A stretch of 64,000 nucleotides of DNA from Marinococcus luteus_A (GCF_034497705.1 NZ_JAXRUV010000003.1:1-64000); one strand, 5' to 3'. Numbered from the stretch's first letter, positions 42,986 through 52,533 are shown. Notes: a model not told the origin generated them from the letters alone. Translations and numbers: made by a program.

Positions 42986-43528
42986 ATGAACGCTGAAGAG
43001 AAATTGGACGTATTGAAGCATTCCCGTCATGACTGGATGAATGTCCTGCAGCTTCTGAAAACACACGCTGCGCTTGGTAAAGTGGAAGAGCTTCAGAAAG
43101 TGATCGAAAAAACGACCTTTAAAGCTTCCCATGAAGCCAAGCTTTCAAATGTCCAGGCTCCAACGTTCGCTGTCGAACTGATAACGTTCCACTGGCAGGA
43201 ACACTGGTTTTCCATTGATTTTGAGGTGGAGGATACGTTCAGTGCCAAACTGAACGATCAAAAATGGACTGGTTTTTTTCAAGGGCTGGCAGCGTGCATT
43301 GATGAACAGGCCGAGCGAACGAGAAGTAACCATCTCGAAATTTCCATCAACCAGAACGATGGTGGGCTTCCGTGTCTGGAGCTCGATTTTGAAGGTGAAT
43401 TAAAGAGTCCCGAGAGGCTTGAACAGTGGATACGAAAAGAGTCCGTAATGATAGATATGATTGAGTATATAGAAGTAAGCACAGAACACCTATATTGCGT
43501 CATTGTCGATCAAGCAGGCGGTCAGTAA
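42986..43528 (+). CDS. spo0B: Sporulation initiation phosphotransferase Spo0B
   Basis: Passes phosphate from Spo0F to Spo0A in the sporulation phosphorelay. 180 residues with the helical-hairpin motif LKHSRHDWMNVLQLL, where His15 in RHDWMN is the likely phosphorylated residue, and a degenerate kinase-like C-terminal domain without ATP-binding boxes. It overlaps the region just before obg, as in other Bacillaceae, which supports the name given that Spo0B diverges fast. It is good evidence that the organism forms spores. Confidence 0.9.
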   Translation: MNAEEKLDVLKHSRHDWMNVLQLLKTHAALGKVEELQKVIEKTTFKASHEAKLSNVQAPTFAVELITFHWQEHWFSIDFEVEDTFSAKLNDQKWTGFFQGLAACIDEQAERTRSNHLEISINQNDGGLPCLELDFEGELKSPERLEQWIRKESVMIDMIEYIEVSTEHLYCVIVDQAGGQ

Positions 43529-43550
43529 GAATACTAATGAGGTGAAAGAG

Positions 43551-44840
43551 TTGTTTGTAGATCACGTAAATTTATATGTAAAAGGCGGCGATGGCGGAGA
43601 TGGCATGGTCGCCTTTCGTCGGGAAAAGTATGTCCCGGACGGCGGACCGGCCGGAGGCGACGGAGGCAGAGGCGCAGATGTAGTTTTTGAAGTGGATGAA
43701 GGGCTTAGAACATTGATGGACTTCCGGTATCAGCGCCATTTTAAGGCAAAGCGCGGAGACAATGGAAGGTCCAAAAACCAGCACGGCAGAGGCGGCGAAG
43801 ATTTAATTGTCCGTGTACCGCCGGGTACTATTATCCGTGACCGCAGCTCTGATGTTATGATTGCGGATTTAACAGAGCATAAACAACGTGTGGTAGTGGC
43901 AAAGGGCGGCCGTGGCGGCCGTGGGAACACACGATTTGCTTCTCCTTCCAACCCGGCCCCGGAAATCAGCGAAAAGGGTGAGCCGGCGGAGGAAAAAGAT
44001 ATTCAGCTTGAGCTGAAGGTGCTGGCAGATGTTGGTCTCGTCGGTTTTCCGAGCGTTGGTAAATCCACGCTGCTTTCTATTGTATCAGCGGCACGGCCGA
44101 AAATTGCCGATTATCCATTTACTACACTAAAGCCGAACCTCGGCGTTGTGGATGCAGGAGAAGGAAAAAGCTTTGTCATGGCGGACCTCCCGGGACTTAT
44201 TGCCGGAGCCCATGAGGGCGTCGGGCTCGGAGCCCAATTCTTACGGCATATTGAACGGACAAGGGTGCTTGTGCATATCGTGGATATGGCCGGCGAACTT
44301 GAAGGCCGTGACCCGTTTGAGGATTTCCAGCAGATCAATTCGGAGCTGCGGGAGCACAACCTTCGTCTGCTTGAACGTCCAATGGTGGTAATGGCTAACA
44401 AGATGGACATGCCGGGCACGGAGGAACAGCTTGAAGAGTTTAAAAAGAAGCTTCCGGAAGGTATTGAAGTGTTTCCTGTATCTACCCTTAGAAAGCAGGG
44501 AATTCAGCCGCTTCTGCAAAGAGTGGCGGATCTGGTGGAAACGACCCCTGCCTTTCATTTATATGATGAAGAAGATCAGGAAGAAAAAGTGGTGTACACG
44601 CTCGATGAAAAAGAAGCTCCGTTTTATATCGGCCGTGCCGATGACGGCGCTTATGTACTGTACGGACCGGACATCGAAAAACACTATAGAATGGCAGATC
44701 TCTCCCACGAAGATTCGATGCAGCGCTTTTCAAGGAAAATGCGCAACATGGGCGTCGATGAAGCACTGCGCGAGCGCGGAGCTAAGCACGGGGATACAGT
44801 GAGGCTGCTGGACTTTGAGTTTGAATTTGTTGATGGGTAA
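43551..44840 (+). CDS. obg: GTPase Obg
   Basis: Ribosome-associated GTPase needed for 50S assembly, growth and sporulation. 429 residues: the glycine-rich OBG domain (VKGGDGGDGMVAFRREKYVPDGGPAGGDGGRG), the G domain with P-loop GFPSVGKST, DLPG and NKMD, and the C-terminal OCT domain. The start is a TTG at 43551, placed by the conserved FVD-x-V-x-x-YVKGGDGG start and the GAGGTGA site. It lies 22 bases after spo0B. Confidence 0.96.
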   Translation: MFVDHVNLYVKGGDGGDGMVAFRREKYVPDGGPAGGDGGRGADVVFEVDEGLRTLMDFRYQRHFKAKRGDNGRSKNQHGRGGEDLIVRVPPGTIIRDRSSDVMIADLTEHKQRVVVAKGGRGGRGNTRFASPSNPAPEISEKGEPAEEKDIQLELKVLADVGLVGFPSVGKSTLLSIVSAARPKIADYPFTTLKPNLGVVDAGEGKSFVMADLPGLIAGAHEGVGLGAQFLRHIERTRVLVHIVDMAGELEGRDPFEDFQQINSELREHNLRLLERPMVVMANKMDMPGTEEQLEEFKKKLPEGIEVFPVSTLRKQGIQPLLQRVADLVETTPAFHLYDEEDQEEKVVYTLDEKEAPFYIGRADDGAYVLYGPDIEKHYRMADLSHEDSMQRFSRKMRNMGVDEALRERGAKHGDTVRLLDFEFEFVDG

Positions 44841-44883
44841 TCAGTCAGTGTAAATCAGAGTATAAAAGAGTGTGGTGAAAGCA

Positions 44884-45336
44884 GTGGCAGACAGAATTGA
44901 TCATTTCTATCTTGTACGGGAAGATCTGTTAACAGATGCAATGCAGAAAACGTTGGAAGCAAAAGCACTGCTCGAAAGCGGGAAGGTGCACAAGGTGGCA
45001 GAAGCGGTACAGCATGTGGATCTGAGCCGCAGCGCATTTTACAAATACCGGGATGCTATTTTTCCGTTCCATACGATGATACAGGAGCAGATTATTACAT
45101 TATCGATCCAGCTTGCCGATCGTTCAGGCTCCCTCTCAGAGCTGCTTCGTATTGTAGCGGCAGCGAATTCAAATGTGCTGACTATTAATCAGACGATCCC
45201 GCTGCAGGGACGGGCAAATATTACGTTAACTGTTGATACATCGGCGCTCAGTCTGGAAATCCGTGACTTTGTGCGCAAAATTCAGGGAATGGAATTTGTG
45301 GAAAAGGCTGAAATAGTCGGGTCGGGATCACTGTAA
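44884..45336 (+). CDS. pheB: ACT-domain protein PheB
   Basis: About 150 residues: an N-terminal helix-turn-helix-like part (DLSRSAFYKYRDAIFPF) and a C-terminal ACT domain (LADRSGSLSELLRIVAAANSNVLTINQ). Known beside pheA in Bacillus; a chorismate mutase role was proposed but a regulatory role is also likely. Several GTG codons (44872, 44875, 44884) could start it; 44884 has GGTG upstream and agrees best with related proteins, so the exact start is uncertain. Confidence 0.88.
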   Translation: MADRIDHFYLVREDLLTDAMQKTLEAKALLESGKVHKVAEAVQHVDLSRSAFYKYRDAIFPFHTMIQEQIITLSIQLADRSGSLSELLRIVAAANSNVLTINQTIPLQGRANITLTVDTSALSLEIRDFVRKIQGMEFVEKAEIVGSGSL

Positions 45337-45364
45337 AGAGTAGAAACGCAAAGGAGTGTAGAGA

Positions 45365-46255
45365 GTGAAGCGAGTGGGATATCTTGGCCCGAGGGGGACT
45401 TTTACAGAAATGGCGGCCCGGGTGCTTTTTCATGAGCAGGTGCTCGAGCCATTTGATACGATTGCAGAAGGGATGAAGCTGACGGAGCAGCAGGAGATAG
45501 ATATTGCTGTCGTACCGCTTGAAAATGCGATCGAGGGCTCGGTGAATGTTACCCTGGACTATTTAATTCATAAGCATGAACTGCCGATCATTGGGGAAGT
45601 GACCGTACCGATTGAGCAGCACCTGCTGGCTCGTCCGGAGGAAAGGGAACAATGGCAGCAGGCGGAATTTGTACATTCTCACCCTCATGCCATCGCCCAG
45701 TGCCATGAATTTTTAAACCGGTGGATGCCGGAAACAAAAGCGCAGTTCACCAATTCCACCAGCGCCGCTGCGAAAAAGGTGAGCGAGGGTTCTGCTGAAG
45801 GTGTGGTTATTGCGACGAGGCTTGCTGCGGAGCAGTACGGTCTGGAAATCGTGAAGGAAAACATTCATGACTATACGAACAACCACACCCGCTTTGTAGT
45901 GCTTGCAGGCAGTGAAGAGCGCGCGGAAAGTCTTTCGGAGGATAAGAAAGTAACGGAAAGGACGACTATGGTCATTACGCTGCCCTCCGACTATCCAGGG
46001 GCTCTGCATCAAGTACTCGCAGCCTTTTCATGGCGGAAATTAAATTTAACAAAAATTGAATCCCGGCCGATGAAGACCGGGATTGGAAATTACTTTTTTG
46101 TCATGGACGTGGAACAGCCGGAGGACGATATTTTGATTCCAGGCGTTATTGCGGAACTGGAAGCGCTTGGCTTCGGTGTCCGGGTTCTCGGGCATTACCC
46201 GTGCTTTGAACTCTCTATAGCTGAGGCTAAAGTAGACAGCCGGACATCAGGCTAA
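45365..46255 (+). CDS. pheA: Prephenate dehydratase
   Basis: Converts prephenate to phenylpyruvate for phenylalanine synthesis. 296 residues: LGPRGTFTEMAA start, PLENAIEGSVN, the substrate motif NHTRFVVL and a C-terminal ACT domain with GALHQVLAAF and KIESRP, the site for feedback by phenylalanine. GTG start behind AAAGGAG. Ends tail to tail with niaR, overlapping it by four bases. Confidence 0.95.
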   Translation: MKRVGYLGPRGTFTEMAARVLFHEQVLEPFDTIAEGMKLTEQQEIDIAVVPLENAIEGSVNVTLDYLIHKHELPIIGEVTVPIEQHLLARPEEREQWQQAEFVHSHPHAIAQCHEFLNRWMPETKAQFTNSTSAAAKKVSEGSAEGVVIATRLAAEQYGLEIVKENIHDYTNNHTRFVVLAGSEERAESLSEDKKVTERTTMVITLPSDYPGALHQVLAAFSWRKLNLTKIESRPMKTGIGNYFFVMDVEQPEDDILIPGVIAELEALGFGVRVLGHYPCFELSIAEAKVDSRTSG

Positions 46256-46809
46256 TTGTCTTCGTTGATCAGGTAGGCATGATTTTTTAAAGCTTCAAGC
46301 AGAATGTTGAACTGAGCGTGCGAAGAAATTTCAATGGTATGAAGATGAACGCCGGCGGTCAGCTCTGAGAGCATGGAAGCATTTGTCTTTTTCATATTCT
46401 CAATAAAATGGTCCGCGTCGATCCGGCTTTCAATCATTAAGGATGCGGTGATGTCTCCGTAGACGGGATGCTCGACGGAAACATCAATAATTTTCCCCCC
46501 GTGATCTACGATCAAGTACAGTTCCTCGAGGGTACTGTCCGGATCGGAAGGGTGGGAGACGGCTACGCGCTTTCGTACTGTCTGTCCCGTCTCTTTATTT
46601 TTTATAATAATGTAGCCCTGGGACGTAGCGAGAATAGGGTGACCCTGGGCTTTCAGTAAAGACATGTCCTGGACGATGACCTGGCGGCTGACGCTAGCCC
46701 TTGAAGCAAGAGAGCCCCCGGTCAGCGGCCGGGTGGACATTTCAAGCCATTCGAGCAGTTGACTGCGCCGGTCGGCTCCAAGCATTTTTTTAGAAGAATG
46801 ATTAGGCAT
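46252..46809 (-). CDS. niaR: Nicotinate-responsive transcription repressor NiaR
   Basis: 185 residues: an N-terminal winged helix (RRSQLLEWLEMSTRPLTGGSLASRASVSRQVIVQDMSLLKAQG) and a C-terminal 3H domain with three conserved histidines (VDHGGK, SVEHPVYGDI, HLHTIEISS), which binds nicotinic acid and a metal ion. It represses NAD synthesis and niacin uptake genes; none lies in the window. No terminator separates it from convergent pheA. Confidence 0.9.
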   Translation of the reverse strand: MPNHSSKKMLGADRRSQLLEWLEMSTRPLTGGSLASRASVSRQVIVQDMSLLKAQGHPILATSQGYIIIKNKETGQTVRKRVAVSHPSDPDSTLEELYLIVDHGGKIIDVSVEHPVYGDITASLMIESRIDADHFIENMKKTNASMLSELTAGVHLHTIEISSHAQFNILLEALKNHAYLINEDN

Positions 46810-46931
46810 AATAATACCTCACTTTGTTAGTTGCTACTCTATATCATAGCGGTAAAGTGTTTTTATTGTAAATTAAAAACTGCCGCCGTTTTATTCAATA
46901 TCGGGCGGTGAAGACAGGAAGGGGAAACGTA

Positions 46932-47690
46932 ATGGCAGGACATTCAAAATGGAATAATATTAAGCGTCGCAAAGAAGCTCAGGATTCCAAGCGGGCAAAG
47001 ATATTCACGAAATTGTCGAAGGAGATTTTCGCCGCTGTCCGGGAGGCAGGGGATGATCCCGACCAGAATCTTCGTTTGCGTATGGCGATTACAAAAGCAC
47101 GGGCAGCGAATATTCCAAATGAAAATATTACGCGGACCATAAAAAAAGCAAAAGGACAGGGCGCGGAACTTCAGTATGAAGAAATGACGTATGAAGGTTA
47201 CGGTCCCGGTGGAGCGGCTGTAATGGTAAAAACGTTAACTGATAATAAAAACCGGACTGTGGCGGATATTCGCGCCGCTTTTAACAAAAACGGAGGAAAC
47301 CTGGGGGAGAACGGCTGTGTCTCGTTTCTTTTCAATAAAGAAGGTTTTCTGGCCGTAGACCGTGAAAATGTTGAAGCTGATGAAGACACGTTCATGCTTG
47401 AAGCGGTGGAAGCCGGAGCGAATGATGTGGAATACGATGACCACGGCTTTTACATTTATACGGAGCCCGATGATTTTGAAGCTGTAAAAGGAGCTATGGA
47501 GCAAACGTATCATTTTTCCACAGCGGAGGTTACAATGATTCCGGAGACGAAAGCCCATTTAGAAGATGAGCATGCCCGGAAAATGCTCAAATTGATCGAC
47601 ACGCTTGAAGATAATGACGATGTGCAGAGCGTATACCATAACTTTGAAGCAGAAGAAGAGCAGATGGAACGTCTCGAAGTTTCCTCTTAA
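46932..47690 (+). CDS. yebC: YebC/PmpR family protein
   Basis: 252-residue cytosolic protein with the family start MAGHSKWNNIKRRKEAQDSKRAKIFTKL and the GPGGAA segment. Long described as a transcription regulator; recent work links the family to translation of proline stretches. The ATG at 46932 follows AGGAAGGGG. It is slightly longer than usual owing to an acidic C-terminus. Confidence 0.93.
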   Translation: MAGHSKWNNIKRRKEAQDSKRAKIFTKLSKEIFAAVREAGDDPDQNLRLRMAITKARAANIPNENITRTIKKAKGQGAELQYEEMTYEGYGPGGAAVMVKTLTDNKNRTVADIRAAFNKNGGNLGENGCVSFLFNKEGFLAVDRENVEADEDTFMLEAVEAGANDVEYDDHGFYIYTEPDDFEAVKGAMEQTYHFSTAEVTMIPETKAHLEDEHARKMLKLIDTLEDNDDVQSVYHNFEAEEEQMERLEVSS

Positions 47691-47719
47691 ACCTTTCACC
47701 CCGCCGGTGGAAGGTTTTT
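47689..47719 (+). terminator. Terminator after yebC
   Basis: AAACCTTTCACC pairs with GGTGGAAGGTTT with one T-G pair, followed by TTT. Confidence 0.8.
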
Positions 47720-47831
47720 AACGCGCAGGCGTTTGGCAGACTGGGCGAATAGTCATTTTTCAACGGGGACGATCTTTGCTATGATATAGGAAAGCATGTT
47801 CGCATTTCAATAAGGCGAGGAGAGGACCGCA

Positions 47832-48440
47832 GTGATCGAATTCGTAAAGGGACGCGTGGACCATATAAAAGGAGACACCATCACGATTGAAAACAACGGC
47901 ATCGGCTATTTAATATATTGTTCCAATCCTTTTGTATTTAACGGCCAGCAGACAGATGAAGAAACGGTAGTGTATACATATCAGTATGTAAAAGAGGACG
48001 TGAACCGTCTGTACGGCTTTCGTTCAAGAAAAGAGCGCGAGCTGTTTGAACAGCTGCTGCAGGTTTCGGGGATAGGGCCTAAAGGAGCCCAGGCGATTCT
48101 GGCCTCCGGGGATCCCGGGCAGGTGGTAGGAGCTATTGAAAACGAGGACGAAACGTTTCTAACGAAATTCCCGGGAGTCGGTAAAAAAACAGCAAAGCAG
48201 ATGATAATCGACCTGAAAGGAAAATTGACCGGCGTTTATGATGCGGTAACAGTAGCAGGAGCACCGGTGTCTCTACTGGATGAGCAGCAGCCGGAGGGAG
48301 ACCTCGAGGAAGCGCTTAAGGCGCTGACGGCTCTGGGTTACGGAGAAAAAGAAATCAAAAAAGTGCGTCCTCATTTGGAGAAGGAACAGCTGAGTGCAGA
48401 TGAATATGTAAGAAAAGCCCTGCAGTGGATGCTCACATAG
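47832..48440 (+). CDS. ruvA: Holliday junction branch migration protein RuvA
   Basis: 202-residue junction-binding subunit: OB-fold N-terminus (MIEFVKGRVDHIKGDTITIENNGIGY), two helix-hairpin-helix motifs (LLQVSGIGPKGAQAIL and LTKFPGVGKKTAKQMI), and the flexible C-terminal domain that contacts RuvB. GTG start behind GGAGAGG. Followed by ruvB. Confidence 0.96.
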   Translation: MIEFVKGRVDHIKGDTITIENNGIGYLIYCSNPFVFNGQQTDEETVVYTYQYVKEDVNRLYGFRSRKERELFEQLLQVSGIGPKGAQAILASGDPGQVVGAIENEDETFLTKFPGVGKKTAKQMIIDLKGKLTGVYDAVTVAGAPVSLLDEQQPEGDLEEALKALTALGYGEKEIKKVRPHLEKEQLSADEYVRKALQWMLT

Positions 48441-48464
48441 CAGAAAACGGAGGAGGAAAAATTC

Positions 48465-49472
48465 TTGGAGGACAGAATTGTTTCTCAGGAAGCAGAATCA
48501 GGAGAAGATTTGGTGGAACAAAGTATCCGTCCGGACCGGCTTCGGGAATATATCGGCCAGCGTAAAGTGAAGGAAAACCTGGAAGTGTTTATTGAAGCGG
48601 CAAAGCTCCGGGAAGAACCGCTTGATCATACATTGCTGTATGGGCCGCCCGGTCTTGGAAAAACGACGCTCGCTATGATTATCGCGCGCGAGATGGACGT
48701 AAATATCCGGACGACGAGCGGCCCTGCTATTGAGCGCCCCGGGGATCTGGCCGCGGTCATGACAGCTCTCGAGCCCGGTGACGTACTTTTTATCGATGAG
48801 ATACACCGACTCCCCCGGGCGGTGGAGGAAGTTCTATACCCGGCGATGGAGGATTTTTGCATTGATATCGTGATTGGCAAGGACAGCTCTGCGCGTTCTG
48901 TGCGCCTTGATCTTCCCCCGTTCACATTGATCGGTGCGACTACGAGAGCGGGGCTGCTCTCCGCACCGCTCAGAGATCGTTTCGGGGTGCATGCGCGCCT
49001 GGAGTACTACGTGGAGGAGGACCTGGCTGAAATCGTCCGGCGTTCGGGGGATTTATTCCAACTCGATATTGATAAAGGGGCAGCCTACGAGCTCGCCAGA
49101 AGATCCCGTGGGACCCCCCGGGTGGTCAACCGGCTGCTGCGCCGGGTACGTGATTTTGCGCAGGTGCAGGGAGACGGAAGCATTACGATGGAACTGGCGA
49201 ATCATGCACTCGAGCGGCTGCAGGTGGATAAGCTCGGTCTTGACCATATTGACCATAAATACCTGCTCGGCTTGATTGAAACCTTCCGGGGCGGTCCGGC
49301 CGGCGTGGAGGCAATAGCGGCAAAGATCGGGGAGGAGGCCCATACGCTTGAAGACGTGTATGAGCCGTATTTAATGCAGATCGGATTTTTACAGCGGACC
49401 CCGCGAGGAAGAAAAGCAGCTCCGCTTGCGTACGAGCATTTCGGTTATCCGTATCAGGAAGAAAATACATGA
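48465..49472 (+). CDS. ruvB: Holliday junction helicase RuvB
   Basis: 335-residue AAA+ motor: Walker A GPPGLGKTT (60-68), Walker B LFIDEIHR, sensor I GATTRAG, arginine finger region LRDRFGVHARLEYY and winged-helix C-terminus (RTPRGRKA). TTG start at 48465 behind GGAGGAGG. Confidence 0.97.
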   Translation: MEDRIVSQEAESGEDLVEQSIRPDRLREYIGQRKVKENLEVFIEAAKLREEPLDHTLLYGPPGLGKTTLAMIIAREMDVNIRTTSGPAIERPGDLAAVMTALEPGDVLFIDEIHRLPRAVEEVLYPAMEDFCIDIVIGKDSSARSVRLDLPPFTLIGATTRAGLLSAPLRDRFGVHARLEYYVEEDLAEIVRRSGDLFQLDIDKGAAYELARRSRGTPRVVNRLLRRVRDFAQVQGDGSITMELANHALERLQVDKLGLDHIDHKYLLGLIETFRGGPAGVEAIAAKIGEEAHTLEDVYEPYLMQIGFLQRTPRGRKAAPLAYEHFGYPYQEENT

Positions 49473-49487
49473 GCCGTATTTAAGGGG

Positions 49488-49515
49488 CCAGCACTTTGCG
49501 GTGCTGGATTTCTTT
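49488..49515 (+). terminator. Terminator after ruvB
   Basis: CCAGCAC pairs with GTGCTGG around a 6-base loop, tail ATTTCTTT. A TATAAT box at 49540-49545 behind it may start the queA transcript, but its -35 box is weak. Confidence 0.72.
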
Positions 49516-49588
49516 CGTGCATAAAACAGTAAACTCCTATATAATAGCTTTTGGTTTTACGTGATTGAACGAATAGGAAGGGTTAGCC

Positions 49589-50632
49589 ATGAATATAAAT
49601 GAATTTGATTTTGAACTGCCGGAGGAGCTGATCGCACAGCAGCCGCTGAAAGAACGGGATCAGTCGCGGCTGCTTGTGATGAATACGAAGGAAGAGACAA
49701 TTGCGCATGAACGCTTTCATCAAATTGAAGATCACCTTGAGGCCGGCGACTGTTTAGTGCTTAACAACACAAAAGTATGGCCGGCAAGACTCATCGGGGA
49801 AAAGCAAGAGACAGGTGCCGGGATTGAAGTACTCCTGCTGCAGCAGGAGGGCGACACGTGGGAGACGCTTGTGAAGCCGGCGAAACGAGTGAAACCTGGA
49901 ACCGTAGTCACCTTTGGAGACGGACGGTTAACTGCAGAATGCACGAAGGTGCTTGAGCATGGGGGCCGGCAGATGGTGTTTACCTATGACGGTATTTTTC
50001 TTGAGATTCTTCAGGAGCTTGGCGAAATGCCGCTGCCTCCGTATATCAAAGAAAGGCTTGAAGACCAGGACCGGTACCAGACTGTGTATGCTGAGCATTA
50101 CGGATCCGCTGCAGCCCCTACGGCAGGTCTTCACTTTACGTCGGAGCTGCTTGAACGGCTGAAAGCAAAAGGAGTTCGTACGGCGCATGTGACGCTGCAT
50201 GTTGGGCTCGGAACGTTTCGCCCGGTATCCGCCGAAACGGTGGAGGAGCATGATATGCACGCGGAATTTTATCATCTGCCTCAGGAAACAGCTGATATTT
50301 TAAATGAAACGAAATCGGCAGGTAAACGTATAATTGCAGTGGGGACGACGTCAGCGCGTACGCTCGAAACCGTGGCAGGCAAACAGGAAAATAAATTTAT
50401 GGAAGCGAGAGGCTGGACGGATATTTTCATTTATCCCGGCTACACGTTTCGTGGAATCGACGGACTTTTAACCAATTTCCATCTGCCAAAATCTACTCTT
50501 GTGATGCTTGTGAGCGCTCTTGCCGGGAAGGAATTTCTTTTCCGGGCATACGGGGAAGCCATACGCGAAAGATACCGCTTTTTTAGTTTTGGAGATGCAA
50601 TGCTTATACACTCGGGAGGAAATAACGGATGA
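49589..50632 (+). CDS. queA: S-adenosylmethionine:tRNA ribosyltransferase-isomerase
   Basis: Adds the cyclopentane unit to preQ1 in tRNA, giving epoxyqueuosine. 347 residues with FDFELPEELIAQ start, NNTKVWPARL, GEMPLPPYIKE, APTAGLHFT, HVTLHVGLGTFRPV and FHLPKSTL. Overlaps tgt by four bases; with queG at 2.5 kb it covers the last three queuosine steps. Confidence 0.96.
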   Translation: MNINEFDFELPEELIAQQPLKERDQSRLLVMNTKEETIAHERFHQIEDHLEAGDCLVLNNTKVWPARLIGEKQETGAGIEVLLLQQEGDTWETLVKPAKRVKPGTVVTFGDGRLTAECTKVLEHGGRQMVFTYDGIFLEILQELGEMPLPPYIKERLEDQDRYQTVYAEHYGSAAAPTAGLHFTSELLERLKAKGVRTAHVTLHVGLGTFRPVSAETVEEHDMHAEFYHLPQETADILNETKSAGKRIIAVGTTSARTLETVAGKQENKFMEARGWTDIFIYPGYTFRGIDGLLTNFHLPKSTLVMLVSALAGKEFLFRAYGEAIRERYRFFSFGDAMLIHSGGNNG

Positions 50633-51768
50633 CCGCAGTAACATATGAACATATTAAAACGTGCCGGCAGTCAGGGGCGCGGCTCGGCAAAGTGCACACA
50701 CCACACGGATCGTTTGAAACTCCTGCTTTTATGCCAGTGGGAACACTTGCCACCGTAAAAACTTTGAGCCCGGAGGAACTGGAGTCGATGGGCGCAGGGA
50801 TGATTTTAAGCAACACGTATCATTTATGGATACGGCCCGGCGAAGATATTGTAGAAGAAGCCGGCGGTCTGCATAAATTCATGAACTGGAATAAGCCAAT
50901 TCTCACCGATTCCGGAGGTTTTCAGGTCTTCAGCCTGAGCAAGCTTCGGGATATTAAAGAAGAAGGCGTTCATTTCCGGAACCATATTTCCGGAGCCAAA
51001 TTATTTCTCTCCCCGGAAAAAGCGATGCAGATTCAAAACTCTCTTGGCGCCGACGTGATGATGGCATTTGACGAGTGCCCGCCTTATCCGGCCGAGGAAG
51101 ACTACATGAAAGCATCTGTTGAGCGGACGACTAGATGGGCTGAACGGTGCCTTGAGGCACATACGCGTCCGAAGGATCAGGCGTTATTTGGAATCGTGCA
51201 GGGCGGAGATTACCGGCATTTGCGTGAAAAATCTGCAAAAGAGTTGATTTCAATGGACTTTCCGGGTTACGCTATAGGCGGATTATCTGTTGGAGAGCCG
51301 AAGGAAACGATGAACCGAGTGCTGGAATACACCGCCCCGCTTCTTCCTCAAAACAAACCACGCTATTTGATGGGAGTCGGGTCGGCAGATGCGTTAATTG
51401 ACGGATCTATCCGTGGGATAGATATGTTTGATTGCGTTCTTCCAACAAGAATCGGACGAAACGGTACGTGTATGACAAGCAAAGGCAGACTGGTCGTAAG
51501 AAACGCTTCAAATGCCAGAGACTTCCGCCCGATCGATGAGGAATGCGGGTGCTATACCTGCCGCAATTACTCCAGGGCTTACATCCGGCATTTGATTAAA
51601 AGTGAAGAAACGTTCGGCGTCCGGCTTACTTCGTACCATAACTTGTATTTCCTGCTGTCTTTAATGCAGCAAGTACGCGAGGCTATCCAGCAAGATCGTC
51701 TGCTCGATTTTCGGGAAACTTTTTTTGAACAATACGGCTTTAACCGTCCGGATGCTAAAAATTTCTAG
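50629..51768 (+). CDS. tgt: Queuine tRNA-ribosyltransferase
   Basis: Exchanges guanine 34 for preQ1 in tRNAs with a GUN anticodon; the Asn, Asp, Tyr and His tRNAs of this window are its expected substrates. 379 residues with LSNTYHLWIRPG, DSGGFQVFSL, AFDECPPY, GIVQGG, FDCVLPTR and the zinc site CGCYTCRNYSRAYIRHL. Confidence 0.97.
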   Translation: MTAVTYEHIKTCRQSGARLGKVHTPHGSFETPAFMPVGTLATVKTLSPEELESMGAGMILSNTYHLWIRPGEDIVEEAGGLHKFMNWNKPILTDSGGFQVFSLSKLRDIKEEGVHFRNHISGAKLFLSPEKAMQIQNSLGADVMMAFDECPPYPAEEDYMKASVERTTRWAERCLEAHTRPKDQALFGIVQGGDYRHLREKSAKELISMDFPGYAIGGLSVGEPKETMNRVLEYTAPLLPQNKPRYLMGVGSADALIDGSIRGIDMFDCVLPTRIGRNGTCMTSKGRLVVRNASNARDFRPIDEECGCYTCRNYSRAYIRHLIKSEETFGVRLTSYHNLYFLLSLMQQVREAIQQDRLLDFRETFFEQYGFNRPDAKNF

Positions 51769-51801
51769 ATCGGGGAAGCTAAAGGGACAAGGGGTGAAAC
51801 A

Positions 51802-52053
51802 GTGAGTACAATTATCGTATTAGTTTTGATGTTTCTCATATTCTATTTCCTTTTGATTCGTCCGCAGCAAAAGCAGCAGAAGCGGATCAAGGAAATGCAT
51901 GCGAATTTGCAGAAGGGTGACCGTATCGTTACTATCGGCGGTATACACGGCACCATTGATGCTATTGATGAAAACAAACTCATCGTGGACGTAGACGGCA
52001 ACATTAAATTGACGTTTGACCGTAACGCAGTCCGCGAAACAGTAAATGAATAG
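51802..52053 (+). CDS. yajC: Preprotein translocase accessory protein YajC
   Basis: 83 residues: one span (about 2-20) ending in LLIRPQQKQQKRIKEM and a small cytosolic domain with GDRIVTIGGIHGTI. Partner of SecDF. GTG start behind AAGGGGTGA; terminator at the end. Confidence 0.93.
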   Translation: MSTIIVLVLMFLIFYFLLIRPQQKQQKRIKEMHANLQKGDRIVTIGGIHGTIDAIDENKLIVDVDGNIKLTFDRNAVRETVNE

Positions 52054-52062
52054 TTTGTACAG

Positions 52063-52094
52063 AATTCCCGTTTATTCATAAACGGGAATTTTTT
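52063..52094 (+). terminator. Terminator after yajC
   Basis: AATTCCCGTTTA with its perfect complement around TTCA, then four more T. Confidence 0.93.
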
Positions 52095-52163
52095 CATCCT
52101 GTGAAAAAAGTATGTTTGCCACATCTTCATGGTTAAGTATAATGAAAAGCAGGAGGTGTTCTG

Positions 52164-52484
52164 ATGGAAAAAGCCTGGGAAGAATGGAAACCTGTTGTTT
52201 ATCCGGTGCTTGAGAGTAAAGTGAAGGAGTTTGAAACTTTGGGATACAAAAACATACATATAGATGAAATCTGGGAAATGAGTGTAAGCCAAATGAAAAA
52301 GCGTCAGACAGAGCCGGCATTACATACAATTGTGCAAACAATACTGCATATGAAAATGCACGATTACATGCAGCAGAAAACGATCGAATCGTACAAAAAA
52401 ATCGAACAAAAGAAAAACTATGATGAAGCACTGGAGGAAATACTAGCCCAGGTCAGCGGTAATGTAGCAGAAAAGGTCGATTGA
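52164..52484 (+). CDS. comN: Post-transcriptional regulator ComN
   Basis: 106-residue helical protein matching the post-transcriptional regulator family (ComN/YrzD), with the LESKVKEFETLGYKNIHIDEIWE core. In B. subtilis ComN affects comE mRNA at the septum. Sits between yajC and secDF as in other Bacillaceae. AGGAGG precedes the ATG. Confidence 0.85.
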   Translation: MEKAWEEWKPVVYPVLESKVKEFETLGYKNIHIDEIWEMSVSQMKKRQTEPALHTIVQTILHMKMHDYMQQKTIESYKKIEQKKNYDEALEEILAQVSGNVAEKVD

Positions 52485-52510
52485 CATTTAATTCTGCGCA
52501 TACGTATAAT
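52481..52510 (+). promoter_or_regulatory. Sigma-A promoter of secDF
   Basis: TTGACA at 52481-52486 and TATAAT at 52505-52510 with an 18-base spacer. The -35 box overlaps the comN stop codon. Start near 52517 would leave a leader of about 128 bases. Confidence 0.82.
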
Positions 52511-52533
52511 TGCTCTTGTTTGAGAAACATTGA

